A DNA stretch of 64,000 nucleotides from Anastrepha obliqua (GCF_027943255.1 NC_072893.1:60606001-60670000); one strand, 5' to 3'; counted from the stretch's first letter, positions 42,519 through 55,800 are shown. Notes: a model not told the origin generated them from the letters alone. Numbers and translations are program-made.

Positions 42519-45300
42519 TACATACGGCTACGGTTATTGGTATGGCGTTATGGTGATGCCCATATATTTAGTCACAACAGCTGATTGTTATGGCTACGGT
42601 TATGGCTAAGGTACGGCACCACAAATTGTAATGAAAATTATGGTGCTCACACTCACCAACGTAAATGTAGGCCAGTATCAGCTGACACTATAAAACTAAT
42701 GAGAGCCCCATGTAAATGAATTCTCCCCACCGTTCCGCACAGCAGATCGTTGTTTCATCGTGTCAACTATACGGGCGAACGGGCGCACGTTTACGTTGTT
42801 GAGTTTGAGCACCATTATGCCAAGAAAAAGCTATGAGAGAGCAAAGCCGCTTGAGTTGCCAGAATCTCAAAGACTGATAATATTATCGTACTCAAATACT
42901 ATTATATTATTTTTTATATTACTTTTTTTTAAATAAATAAATATTTTTCACTTGAAATAAAAAAATATAATACAATATATTTAAAACCCTTTAAGTTATT
43001 ATTTAGTGTACGGTAGGTGAGCTTCTCAACCAATATTGATGCAATTTCTTTCCAGTTAAGCTGTTGCAAAATAATGAATGTCTGAATCCCGGGAGTTTTA
43101 AGGAAACACCGCTCAAAAATGCATACGACAGTGTATTCCAAAATGTTGTGGCTTGGCTAATCTACTATGTGCAAATGTGCATACGCTTACGCCAAATGCA
43201 AAACATACTATCAAAGTTTCGAGATGCTATTTTTTCAAGTGAAACTGTACGCCATTCATTGACCTTTTAATATGGTTCAACTGAATACTAATTTGATGAG
43301 AAAAAAGCAATTTGAGTTTGCTCCCATCCTGCTACACTTGGTCAGGGTTTTTTGAAAAATCATAGTGCACACATATGTATATATGTGCGTAAACTCTTGA
43401 AACTTAATTTTTATCGCCGAGTATACTCGTACTCGTACAATCAGCTAAAGGATGTAAAGTAGAAAAACTGCATGGCCGCACTCCTACTATCGTATGTATG
43501 CGAACCCCCTGCAAGAAATTTGGTTGCCTAAAAACACGCATTAATTTTGGTGCTACTTAAAGCTGGCACTTACTCGAAACTCGTAATCCTCTTATACTGA
43601 AGTTAAACGGGATGTATTTTCAAATCTGGAAGCAGAGATCAACAATGAATGATAGAATGCACGATAAAGCAAACAAGTGAAAGAAGTATGTCAGAAGAGC
43701 CAACTTTTGTAAACAAAAATGAGAAGATTAATGTATGCCTGGAAGATAATTGATAAGGTTATGAAAAGAAAATTGTTGTTTGTGAATAAAAGTATACAAA
43801 CAAACTTCTGCTATGACGTCAGTTCAACAACAGATTCTGTCAAATTCACTAAGAACTGAGTTGTGGTGCCGCAGTGTGTGAGATTTGTATACATATTTTC
43901 TCAACAGCATAGCTCAAACATATTGTTTTACTTTTCAGCTTTGACAGCTGTCACACTCCACTTGCCTTTTCAACAGTTTAAATAAAGTTAAGAACGACTT
44001 TAACTATCTATTTAAGAATTGTACCATCGTTTAACGCGGAGTATTTATGACACTTTTGATTAGTAGTATTTGTTGTTTTTTTCTTCCTTTTTTCTTTTTT
44101 TTGTGAAGCTACATTGGGTAACATATCTTTGCGACATACATACATATATATGTACATATACACGTAAACTTTTGTTCATTCATGAGCACACACGCATGTA
44201 TGTATGTCCGTATGTATATAATATAGTATACTTAAAACATTGCACATGCATAGCTGGGTATAATGAACTTCATTGTATTGATGGTGTTTAGCCTGAGACT
44301 ATATGTAGTGCTATATTGCCCTGTCTTTAAATTAATGTCAATTAAGTAATTTAAAGAGGTCAATTTCAACAAAAAATACTACTCACTTTCGGAAGACAAT
44401 TCGGAATACATATGTATGTACATACCTACGTATATGCTATATGGGTCTGTGTTATTTCGTGCGCTAGTACGAATAGCAGAAAAATATTACGCGCCTGAAG
44501 CTCACTTAATAGACTTCATTTGATTGAAAGTAATATTTTAGATGGGTGCAAAGATCAAGTAATTCTTCAAGTTATGGGTGAATAATTTTATTTTCTTACA
44601 GTATATGAAAAATTGGGCGAGCAAGCATAAATATATGCAATATAGTGCACAATTCTTGTGGAAAAATTTTTTATAAAAAAAATCATAAATAGCACTGGTT
44701 TACAAATGACTTATAACTTTTATATCCAAGAACCGGTCTGTCCATTTTTCATGTAAAAATGACGTTGAGTACGAGAATCCAGAAGGAAAACCAACTAATG
44801 ATATCACAAAAATTGATTCTGTGTTGTTGTTCTTAACTATGTCCATGTAAAACTGAGTAATTTTCTTCTTATGCATACTTAAGGAGGGTTTTTTTATATA
44901 CATATGTATGTGTATCTTGCATTTTGTAAATATGTATATTAGGTTTAAAAAATGTATACACAGTTTTTTTTTGGAAAATCTGTTTCTTATATATAATATT
45001 TCTGACAATATTATTTGAGAATTTTCATATTTTTCAAAAACGCAAAAAAAAAACAATTTATTTTATATATTTCGAAAACGTTCAATTTCAATGCAAAATG
45101 AAGAGTAAAATATAAATTATGTAATAACCTTTAATAGATCAGTTGTTTTGATCGGTTAAGGATTCTCCCGATATTAGAAATTTTTATGATCTATCTACTT
45201 TTTTTTAATCCAAAATCGTAACTTGTCTCGAAAACTAAATGACAGAAAAGAAATTATATAGATAGCGACCGATTTTACATTGGAAGGACTTTTGGTTATA
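42519..45300. other. Gene-free stretch
   Basis: Just beyond the mariner, GGCTACGGTTATTGGTATGG and TATGGCTACGGTTATGGCTA are short GGCTAYGGTTAT direct repeats; CATAACACCATAGCC-like sequence left of the mariner (40405-40430) suggests an older inverted-repeat element that the mariner split. Further on there are microsatellites of TATG/TACA (44130-44220, 44400-44440) and AT-rich sequence. No gene is supported. Confidence 0.45.
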
Positions 45301-45779
45301 AGACTAAAGGTTTTTTGGCTATCTTTGGCATCACAACGAAACGACAACACCAAATGACGTAAAAATTTTTATACATTCATATTTTCACCCAATGAAGGTT
45401 ATAGACATGTTTTTATGATGGAACTCCCTTCCCACAGCCCCCAGGCCGCGCCACCACTCTCATTCGTCACTAATAATCGAATATTTGCTTAAATTTAATC
45501 TAAAAAATCTTAGTTTTTCCTATTTCCTACTATTTATAGCACACTGTAGACTTCATATTCCGTATAAGCTGTTCAACTGTGACCCAAATGCAAAGTTCAA
45601 AAACGGTTTGAGATAGAAAATTAATAAAAATAATTTTGCTTGAAATATTTCTGATTGGTTGTTTTTATTTTATTCAACGAGGCATAGCAACGGATTTCGG
45701 GTATTGTAATATTATGGTTATTAATAAAAATTATTTTCTATGAAATTATTGTTTGTAATTCTTTTATATACATATCCTA

Positions 45780-45828
45780 AATCCCTCAAAACTACTCCTA
45801 CGCGAGCGGGGTCGCGGGTTAAAGCTAG
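45780..45828 (+). mobile_element. Helitron 3' terminus
   Basis: A hairpin CGCGA (45801..45805) / TCGCG (45812..45816) with a 6-nt loop is followed 8 nt later by CTAG (45825..45828) and a host T. A GC-rich hairpin just ahead of CTRR is the Helitron 3' signature. The 5' TC end could not be located, so the element's extent is unknown; sequence from about 45300 may belong to it. Confidence 0.65.
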
Positions 45829-45979
45829 TAAACTATAAATTCGAAACACTTTTTCATGGATATTACAATGTGAGTAAATTTTGTGAGTATTTTTTTTTTT
45901 TATATAATTTTTTATTTTTATTTATATTTCTTATTTATATATAATTAACTCCTTGCGTTGTATGAAGGAATCGGATCAT

Positions 45980-46650
45980 TGAAGGTTAAAGATCTGAGTA
46001 CAAAAAGAAGAAATTTCCTTTGAATGCGAGTATATTGATGTGGCACTAATGACTTCAAATAAAGACGGCATACTCCAGCTTAGGCCGTATGAGCGATAAG
46101 TAGTGACTTTAAAGAGTATGGATCCGTAAAATCGGAAGCAAAACGCCGAATGAAGGTAAGAATACGATTTGGCGATGATATACGGCAAATGACTAAGAAA
46201 CTTGAAGGAACTGGATGGGATCAAAGACTAGTCCCAAATCAGAAATTTCATTAAGAGTATTTACAGGCGAGTTCTTTAAAAAATATGAGATAGTGAATAA
46301 AAGCTTAAACTTACCAAACGACACATTTCTTAATATTTAGTTGAAGTAGATTCTAACCACACCATGCCGCGACGTTGTTGAGATCTGGTTGAAGATTGTA
46401 TGAATCAGACAGGCTTAATACAGTTTTAAAACTTAGAGAAATGGAAACATTCAGAAAAGTCTTTAAAAAAATTACAAAGAACAAAGGGATCAAAATGTTG
46501 CCCTGAGGGACACCGGCAGAAGCAATAAAATTATAAGAAGTTGCGTTATCGGCAACGAATACACAATCACGATTAAAAAGGTGCGACTTTATCCATTTAA
46601 GAAAAAATATAGTGAAATTCAAAATTTATTAGTTTGAAGATTAAGTTGGA
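45980..46650 (-). pseudogene. LINE reverse transcriptase fragment (jockey/CR1-like)
   Basis: Minus-strand pieces: FLKWIKSHLFNRDCVFVADN, ASAGVPQGNILIPLFFVIFL (the GVPQGSxLGPLLF RT motif, mutated), DSYNLQPDLNNVAAWCG, then (other frame) NEISDLGLVFD and further RT thumb-like segments to about 45980. The catalytic YADD motif is damaged or lost. It has multiple stops. Confidence 0.75.
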
Positions 46651-47694
46651 GATTTGCTTTCAAAACGCATCCTACAAGCCATTTTTTTTCCAGATGACTT
46701 CCGCATAGTTGCTTGCCGGCAACATAATGGACAGAAGAACAAAAATAAACTGAATTCTGATACTTTTTATTTGATGCTGAGGTATACTACATTTCCTTCA
46801 TTTAAAGTAAACAGTCACAATTAATCACAAAAAACACATTCGCAAAATATACGATGTGCTTTCTAAGATCTTTTTTTTAATATGAAGAGATCAATTGGAC
46901 AGACTTTTGAATTCAGTATTTTTTAATATTTTGTAATTGAGAGACAAAAATTAGAGGAAATTTAGGGGATCATTTGAGGTTCACTGGGTTTGTGGGTGAA
47001 TAAAACGCTAAAATAGTCACTGTAGGCTGCGATTCGTGGATCGAAGGTATAATCGCACCATACTAATACTAGACTGATCACAGTGATTGGCAAACGGTCT
47101 CATATCTTCGTCAGCATGTCTTAAAAGTCTTCTGATTTTAGCAGCCCGTATATGCATATTGCTATATTACTCGTAAAACTATCCATTTGATGAAGGAAGT
47201 GTTGGTTGATAGATTTATCTGCAGAAATAAACCGGTCCGATGTCAATAATTTAGCGCATCTGGACTATTTGAAGTCGCTGATCAATGCGAATAAGCCAAC
47301 AAAATGTTACAACCTTGGAAACAGACATTGAGACCATCATTTATTGGAGAGCAAATATACTCGAAAAGTAAGTCGGAAATTGGTACACAAATGCTCCAGT
47401 GCTAGCCAGTTGTGTAATTCGGTAGATATTAAAGAGATAGTAGCTCAGGTGAATCCCCTCTATTACCTATAATGTCCTTTATAAAAGTAATACTATGAAT
47501 TTTTTTTCTATTTGAAAGGTTCAGTAAATTAAAATTCAAGAACGGAGATTTGTGAGAAAAAAATTGGCAAAAGCGCAAATTTAGTGAATTTTTTTTAATA
47601 CACTTCAATCGATCAGAATATACCATAAACCTAGGATCTCAAATAAAGCTTGTATACTCGAGATAGTCTTGCTCAAGTTATACCATTTATACCT
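46651..47694. other. Unassigned stretch between LINE fragments
   Basis: No ORF or repeat family was recognised. It may be worn LINE sequence, but I see no motif to show it. Confidence 0.35.
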
Positions 47695-48255
47695 AAAATG
47701 TTTAAGCTTACGGTTCAATAAAAATGGTAATAGGAGCACAGGGCTCAATTTTTTCACAGAATCAGCTGGCAGTCTCTCTCTTGATATGGAGATTGTAGGT
47801 GCACCCCTCTCAACCTACAAACTGCGTGGTGCAAGTAGCAAGGTCACTTTAGCCAACACGAGATGGGTTGATAGTCTGACATATGTACATATAATGCTGC
47901 AAAAATAATTTGGCCAAAATGGGACGCTAGGTGCTCAAAAGCGCTACTTAATCGGCCAAGGAAAAACATTTCAATGTTAGTTGCTTTAAACACAGACTAC
48001 TGACTCATAGGTCGACATGCTCAACGATTGAACGTACCTCATTTCAAGAGTCCGTTAAACATCTTCTCTGTTACTGTACCGCGTGGCATGTCACTAGGTC
48101 TAGATACTCATCATTTCTGAATAACACTGATAAACTTAGGGATATAATTGTCAGTCAGATCAATGGGTCTGCACTTAACACAAAATGGTTTAGCGAGGAG
48201 TAGCAGATTAAACCATGTACTACCGGGCCATCACAGTGGATCGGCAACGGTATAA
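47695..48255 (+). pseudogene. LINE C-terminus with RNase H remnant and Cys/His tail
   Basis: The plus strand in several frames gives TGLNFFTESAGSLSLDMEI (RNase H start region), a PRKNISMLVALNTDY- and GRHAQRLNVPHF-like stretch, SVKHLLCYCTAWHVTRSRY and ALNTKWFSEE at the end. This is the same general LINE type as 14897..15815. It is strongly decayed. Confidence 0.65.
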
Positions 48256-51155
48256 GTGAGTTGGTATAGATACCGACTGCCACCTCTACCTACCTACTTC
48301 CGGCACTGTTTCGAGCAATAAATGATTCGATTGACCAAGCTTCGTTAAAATTTCAGTTTTTGCTTGACCCAGCATTGAAAAGAAAACATATTCTCCAATG
48401 TTTAATAAGCCCTTAGTTTTCAAGTTGAGCTTCAATCTTCCGTTTCATTTGATATTAACAATTTTCTCAAATCTTATTTTCAACTCGTGCTGAAGTTGAG
48501 GGATACAACTTTCTGGCAACTCATATATTTTTTTATACACAAAACTTTTATTTATAAAGCTAATATAATTAATTATATGCAAAGTGGCTGATATTTTGGT
48601 TCGGAGCCCTACATGTCTTTTTACTTTTAACCAAAAAAATTTACTTGATAACTAAAAAATTTCCATGTAAAAAAAGGCCCTTTCAATGAGAATTAACATT
48701 GGAGATTTGAAAAAGCTTTTTCATATAAAATACATACATCTCAAGCTGATACCAAACATAAAGATTTGTTGGAAAGTTATGAGCTACATCGACAAACGTA
48801 GATGGACGGAAAAAGTTGTGTTGCATAATGTGGTCGATGATTGTGTTGCTATCCGGTTTCATTAATTTTCAATATCATGCCTATTGCGCGCAAACGCAAT
48901 GTTTAACGAAGCTTGGTAAATATTTTTTTATTATTTAGCAAATAACAAACATTTGCTTAAAAGGGCCACAGTCGCACACACATTTTTAAATTTTTTTAAT
49001 ATACGCATAACTTAGAATTTACCTAATTTTTCCTTTAGTTACTGAAGAAGTATCGCTTGCTTATCGTTTTTAATCGCCTTTGTCGTAGTGGAGTAAATTA
49101 CATCTCTTAAAATATCACTAATTGAAAAACGTTAGCAAATCAAAATTCGACTCAAAAATATTCTGACCATATTCTCATTGTACTACGCCGTGCATATGTA
49201 ATGGATCGTGAAGCGCGAATTTGTAATTACCAATACGCTCACCTTTACCTCAATCGCCTCGCCTGCGCAGTAAGTATTCAAAACATTTTAATAGTCAACA
49301 AAATTACGTTATTTGTAAATCGACTATAAAATTGCTTCAACTGCATGGCCTTATCAGTCAGTACGGAGCCGGGGAGTACTTCAGCAATAATCACATACAC
49401 ATATACTTACATACGTATATGCGTATAAATAACACAATACTTGTTGGCTGTTTTATTGTGTAAGTATAAACAAAAATTCGCGCAATCGAGAGCGGGCAAA
49501 AAAGTCTGGAGTATCAATATTTTATTATTTGAAAAATAAGCGAGAGTGAGTATGAGCAGGGAGTGTAAGCTATGTATGTACATATGTTATTTCCGCGCAT
49601 TTCAGACCTCGTTTCACCGATTTATTCCAGTAGCAATAACATACATAAATTTGTTATGTATGTATGTATGTGTATGTGTAGCTAAACCTAAGAGATATTT
49701 ATGTATGGATGTGCGTCTGCCAGTTATGTGTGAGTCAGTAAGCTCGATATACTCGTAACTCTCCTCATTTATTTGTTCAATTCCAAGTAATGCAATGCCA
49801 AAACTTAGCAGCTCAATGAACAACGCTTGAGAATTCAGAAATGTTGCTTTTGTAATCGTATAACCGTAGAAACATGACCATGATTCACGTTCATAAGTCA
49901 GTTTTAAACAGATGACTAATATTTAAATTTTTATACACAATATTTACATGATTTTGTTTTTTTTTTTTTTGTGAGGAACATCGCTTATACGAGTGGAAAC
50001 TCCATTTATTTTATTTATGTACACGATTTTATTCTTTTTAATAGATTACAACACAAGCTAACTTCTCAAAATTTATCTTTATACATTGAACTATGTCATT
50101 CACACTCTGCATTTTTAAGATATAAAAAAAAATAATTTAATTTCGATATGAATTCCAAATCTAAGGAAAAAAATTGTCTTCGAGTTACTGATAAGAATAT
50201 GTGTATTTTTTGTTATTCAATATAAGCATGCCGGTCGCTCACTCACTTTAAGAAAAGAACTGTGTCAACTTTTTCGATAACTCATTAAATGTTTGCCACT
50301 AAATTTCGTATTTGTAAATACTTTTGTGAATGAACTGTAACCGCGTAAAACTATGAATGCAATATCAGCGGAGTTCGAACCGAACGCGTTGACATTATAA
50401 TGACAATTGAGCGTAAAAAAGGGAGACGCTTATTGAGTAGTCAGTAAGCTAGCGAGCGGCAGCTACTACCAACGACATAAATAACGCGATCACATGCAAT
50501 AGTCGTATCTACAAACATGTACAGGGCCTTGCAAGTTCGAGTTTATTTTATAGCACCGTTTTGCTTTGACAGCTACCACAGTTCGATGGTATCTCTTTTG
50601 ATAGATATTGGATAGAAAGTCTACAATTTACAAAGTACGATTTTTTACTTTTCGATAACCGAACAAAAACAAGTCAAACCCACTACTGAAGTGGTGAATC
50701 TGTGGGAATTGGTATCTTCGTTAATTTTTGGACATTTTTGGTCGTTATAAGCGTCCAACAGAGCGCTGAATAATAAGTTAATCGAAAAATTTTAAAATAA
50801 CACCCCTCTACAAGGCATAAAAATATCGCTGTTATAAAGCTAGAACTCCATACCAAGTGCTCCACGTTTTACTCAATTATAATATTTATCAGCTGAATAA
50901 ATTAAATAGCTGAATGATATTATATTTATATTAATTATAGCTGAATGAAAGTGTTTAAAGCCGCAGCGCCAGGAACGCTTGATATGTAGTTCTTGCTTAA
51001 GAGAAATTCAGAGAAGAAACAGGGAAGAAGAGCAAAATTTGTCATTTGAACGGCGTGTACAGTATATCTTCAAAAGAGACGCCTAGATGTCAGAAGAGAC
51101 TAATTCCTAGACAGTAACTTTTTTTACACATTTGTTTGTTTTTTTACATTTGTCA
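48256..51155. other. Gene-free stretch, possible regulatory DNA near 50.3-50.5 kb
   Basis: No coding gene seen. TATG/TACA microsatellites occur at 49395-49430 and 49640-49680. At 50360-50480 the DNA is less AT-rich; AGTAGTCAGTAAGCTAGCGA there contains an initiator-like TCAGT. This could be a promoter or 5' exon, but nothing confirms it. Confidence 0.35.
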
Positions 51156-51159
51156 AATA

Positions 51160-51545
51160 GACAGAAGTGCAATCTTACGCGATACAACAACGCGCTAATA
51201 TTATTGAAACATATCATGAAAATGGTTGATCTTTATGAACAACATATAGCAAAATTCGTATTTTTTTATCGAAATAATCGTCCGAATGAGTCGACAATTC
51301 AAAGATTGATGGAAAATTTTCAAGAAACTAGTTTTGTTGAGGATAGAACAAGGACTGGTAGACTAAAAACTGGACGTTCTGTTGAGAATATTGCTGCTGT
51401 AGCTCAAGGTGTTATTGAGCAACCTTCAACATCGATATCTCGACGTTCTCAATAATTAGACAGTCATGAATCGATCAGATTTTACCTGTAGGCGTGCACA
51501 GGATGGACATTTAAATGGTGCCATTTTGCATATTTAATCGTCAAG
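51160..51545 (+). pseudogene. Mariner-type transposase N-terminal fragment
   Basis: One frame reads EQHIAKFVFFYRNNRPNES, TIQRLMENFQETSFVEDRTR, TGRSVENIAAVAQGVIEQPS. SVENIAAVAQ is homologous to SIENIAAVAE of the DD41D element at 36708. The catalytic core is absent. Confidence 0.7.
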
Positions 51546-52912
51546 AGCCGTGGTTTGGATAAAAATAGTGAAACTAGAAATAAACTAATTTTTTATATGT
51601 TTTATTTTAAAACATCTGAGCGTCTTTTTTCGTTTTTTTTTTATTTTTTAGTTGCTGCTATATTGTCGACAGTATGCGACACCTCACAGAGTAAACGAAA
51701 TAACCTGTTTATTGCAAATGAAATTCGCGGAAGGAATAAATCCACGATATTCTGCAGCGGCTTACCGTCGTCGCTCATTTGCTGAGAAATTTTTTCTTTT
51801 AGATGAGTATGATGCGCAAAAAAGTCATTGCAATACCTAATAGTATCGAATAAGATGACAATTTTTATATTCTTTATCTTAGGAAGGCATAGTAAATTGA
51901 AAACTTGGAAGGCGTTTTTCTCGAATTTTTGGTTTTTTGAGTTATGAGGCTCTCCCAGCAAACGAGCGATATATTTTTTGGAATCATCTCGAAGTAAGAA
52001 CTTTGTATGAATAAAAAATACAAAAACAATCGAAGTATTGAAACATAATATTCGAAGATTTGGCACGAAATTAATTAAAATTAAAAAGAAACGAAAACTT
52101 TAAGGCCCCTTTATAGTACATATCTACATATGTATGCATACATATATTATACAAATCTATCGCTTATTTTAAGATAGTCATAACACAAAAAACAAAAGCT
52201 CTAAAATAATCGCAATGATAAACTGATTGTTTTTCCTGTGACAAAAGATTTCGACAAGTTGCCATACAATTTTTACACTTTTTTAATTCATGTTCACAAT
52301 TCTTTATACACAATTATCTAAGTTTTTTAGATATGACGGTCGCAAAGAAACATACAAACGCATCAAATGCCACTACCAATTGACATGGGGTTAGATCCAT
52401 AGCCTTTAAAGTCAACTATAATAAAAATAAATTAGACGTATATATGCATACATGTATGTATATGCAAGCGTGTTGTATATCAGTAATGTGAAAACTCAAC
52501 ACTGTCTTATCAGCAGTGTGAAAACTCTTTAGTAGCAAATAACAGAAAATCATTTGAGTTATTAGAAAGTTGGCAGCTGCTGTAGCTAAGTGCGTTTGTG
52601 CTTGATGTATGGATTGTAAATAGTGTCTGAAGGTTGTGCTTCGATTACAACTTCGAAGCCTGGACGTTATATAAATAGAATTTTGTAATAACGATTATTG
52701 ATCTTAGCACGTTTTAAGGTTGAATTTGTTCTTGCGCCAACTCCTGAATTTAACCGATAAGAGGTTAGAGGATCATTTTGAACTGTGTTTTGATAAAGAA
52801 ATCTTCACGCCGCACAGTGGTATTTTGAGTTTAAAAGAAAAATGTCTGACTATGTAAAATTTTTCTCACCAAAAGTAATATCTTGTCTTAGACAAATTTA
52901 AGGGAATTTTTT
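51546..52912. other. Gene-free stretch with one diverged repeat
   Basis: 51840..52090 is the partner of the repeat at 29945..30190 (GCGTTTTTCTCGAATTTTTG, TTTTTTGAGTTATGAGG, AACGAGCGATATATTTTTTG). The rest is AT-rich with a short TACATATGTATG microsatellite (52118-52145). No gene is seen. Confidence 0.45.
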
Positions 52913-53640
52913 ACGAGGGCTGCCATTTATACTTTGCGCCCAATAATGAAAACTCTGTAAAATAATAATGAAAATAGCTTTATTTTTTTTTAAATATTCT
53001 ACTTGCAAATCTCTCTACTTCTGTATTCGCTCCACCAATTTTCAGGCGTTGCAAAGCGTTGATATCGCATTTTATTTTTGATGTTAGGAAACAAAAGGAA
53101 ATCAACAGGTGTAAAATCAAGGCTGTGCGACGGATTATTCATTAATTCGATCTTTTGAATGCCCAAAAACTTTCTTGTGTGAGCCAATGCGTGAGGCTCG
53201 CATTGGCTTAGTGATTCGGCTTCGGTTGATTTTTCTTAATTATCCGAAAACTTTTGGCAAACAAATGTTTATGTACCATTCAGGATCGACTCTTATAAAT
53301 TTATCTAGTGCCGCAGTTGCGATATGACCAAATTTTCTGAAAAAAACGGGTGACCATTTGCTTTGAGGTGCTTCTTCTGTGTACAAATTTTTTTAGGATT
53401 AAACTCGTCTTGGAACCGCCAAACGGTCGGTTGCTGTTTTGTTTCCGGCTCAAATATCCAAGATTCGCCAGCTGTTACGATGTCATACACGAAATTCATC
53501 TTGCAAGGATCGACAGCCACGTTGGAACTCATGGTACCAGCGTTTCGCAGTGACTAAGTGTGGAGCTTCAACGCTAAAAGTCGAAATAAGTTTATCAACG
53601 CACTCTTGTTACGATAATTCACGTCGAAAATCATAATAAA
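52913..53640 (-). pseudogene. Mariner remnant, degenerate
   Basis: The outer end ACGAGGGCTGCCATTTATAC (52913) is a typical mariner terminus. On minus: DPCKMNFVYDIVTAGESWIF (the TGDESW site mutated to TAGESW), FEPETKQQPTVWRFQDEFNP, then NPSHSLDFTPVDFLLFPNIK (the SPDLAPxDFFLF site mutated) and RYQRFATPENWW. The matching far terminus is not found; the next remnant starts within about 150 bp. Confidence 0.75.
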
Positions 53641-53789
53641 TCGCACGAAAATAGTCACGAGTTAATTACATCTTTCTGGCGAGATGAATTTTTTATCTCA
53701 CTGAAATAAGAGCAAATAAAGCTCGTAAGTCAGTTTATGCTAAAAAATACCAAACTTTTCGATAAAAATTTTGAATTATAGCGCAACCT

Positions 53790-54340
53790 ACGTGAAAGGT
53801 TCTACAGTGAAAGCGAAATGGTTCAACAAGTGAAAAAGCGACATGAGCGAAATCCCCGACCAGGTACCAATCAAATGGCGAAATAACTGAAAATATTTGA
53901 CCGTAGAATCCGCCGCATACTGAAAAATAATTTCAAAGTCAAGCCTTACAAGATCCAAAAGGCGCATAATCTCACACCAAACCAGCAACTAGTCAGACTT
54001 GAGAGAGCGAAGGAGTTGTTTCGCTTGGCCGAAAGCGGTCAATTTACGAACATTGTGTTTTCTGACGAGAAAAATTTTTCAAATTGAGGGATTCGTAAAC
54101 TCCCAAAACGATAGGGTTTATTTGACCGACCGTTCATACGAGAATTTGTGTCATCGATTGGACACCAGGAGGCAGCACCCACCACAGATAATGGTTTGGG
54201 CCGCTGTAACTGCAGATGAACGCTTTCCAATCGTTTTCATCGAGCCTGACGTCAAAGTAAATGTGAAATATTATCGAGAAAGTATTCTGGAGGTTGCCTT
54301 GAAGCCGTGGGCAGACAAACATTTCAACAGGTCTCGGCAC
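53790..54340 (+). pseudogene. maT-type (DD37D) transposase fragment
   Basis: Plus-strand frames: NQMAK*LKIFDRRIRRILKN, KVKPYKIQKAHNLTPNQQL, ERAKELFRLAESGQFTNIVF, then SDEKNF with the first Asp, NSQNDRVYLTDRSYENL, RQHPPQIMVWAAVTADE and PWADKHFNR. It stops abruptly before the second catalytic Asp, where unrelated T-rich DNA begins. Assignment to the maT group rests on the QNDRVYL and PPQIMVWAAVT motifs. Confidence 0.75.
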
Positions 54341-54439
54341 CGTTTCTTATTTATTTTTTTTTTTTACTTTGAGGCTTAAAATTTTAATTGAAGATAATAT
54401 ATCAATAACTTATTACCAATTGATTCTTCTTCCTCTTAA

Positions 54440-55800
54440 TTAGCGCGTTAACCGCTTACGCTATTTTGGCCGAGTTTAACATAGCGTACCAGTCGTTTCT
54501 TTCTCGTGCTAACCGGCGCCAGTTGGACACATCAAGTGAAGCCAAGTTCTTCTCCACCTGATGTTTTCACCGCAGAGGAGACCTACCTCTTCCTCTGCTA
54601 CCACCAGCTGGTACCACATCAAATACCTTCAGAGCCGGAGCGTTTGTATCCTATGCTATGTATATGTCGTCGTAAAGCTCATACAGCTCATCGTTCCATC
54701 GCCTGCGATATTCGCTGTTGTCAACGTGCAAAGGTCCAAAAATCTTACGCAGAATCTTTCTCTCGAGCACTCCAAGCGTCGCTTCATCGGATGCTGTCAT
54801 CGTTCACGCTTCTGCGCCATACGTTAGGACGGGCATTATGAGAGCCTTGTAGAGTGTTAGTTTTGTTCGTCGAGAGAGCACTTTACTACTCATTTGCCTA
54901 CTTAGTCCAAAGTAGCACTTGTTGGCAAAAGAGATTCTACGTTGAATTTCCAGGCTGACATTATTATAGGTGTTAATGCTGGTTCCTAAATATACGAAGT
55001 CTTTTACCACCTCAAAATTATAACTGTCAACAGTGACTGGGTGCCGATACGCGAGTGCGTCGACTGTTTGTTTGAAGACAAGAGGTACTTCGTTTTGTTC
55101 TCTGTCACCACCAGACCCATTTGCTTTGCCTCTTTATACAGTTTGAGAAGGCAGAACTAACAGGGCGGTTGTTAAAGCCGATGATGTCAATATCATCGGC
55201 ATACGCCAACAATTGTACGCTCTTATAAAATATTGTGCCTGAGCGATTAAGTTCTGCGACTCGTACGATCCTCTCCAACATCAGGTTAAAGAAGCCACAC
55301 GACAGCGAGTCACCCTGTCTGAAACCTCGTTTGGTATCAAACGGCTCGGAGAGGTCCTTCCCAATTCTGACGGCGATGCTGGTGTTGAGCAAAGCCATCT
55401 TGCATAGCCGTATTAGTTTTGCGGAATACCAAATTCGGACATCGCGACATACAAGTAACTCCTTTCCGTACTGACGAATGCAGCTTTGAAATCGACGAAA
55501 ATATCATGTGTGTCGATTCTCCTTTCATGGGTATTTTCCAAGATTTGGCGTATTGTGAATATTTGGTCGATGGTAGACTTTCCAAGTCTAAAGCCACACT
55601 GATAAGATCCAATCAGTTGGTTGATAGTGGTCTTCAGCCTTTCACACAATACGCTCGCTAGAACCTTATAGGCGATATTTAGAAGACTAATCTCGCGGTA
55701 ATTGGTACAAATTGCAGGATCGCCCTTCTTATGAATAAAATTAGATTGGAAAAATTCTGCGAAAAGACGGACTGCTTCTAATGGCGTGCTGCAGATTTAC
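54440..55800 (-). pseudogene. RTE-type LINE reverse transcriptase, broken
   Basis: On minus, in order: CERLKTTINQLIGSYQCGFR, GKSTIDQIFTIRQILE, a FVDFKAAFVSTERSYLYVA stretch (F.D..AAFD motif, Asp lost), KRGFRQGDSLSCGFFNLML, VQLLAYADDIDIIG (catalytic YADD intact), VKDFVYLGTSINTYNN and RRTKLTLYKALIMPVLTYG, then ERKILRKIFGPLHVDN and RRRWNDELYELYDD. The endonuclease half is missing (5'-truncated near 55800) and several frameshifts separate the pieces. The tail scrap at 32095..32352 is from a related element. Confidence 0.88.
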
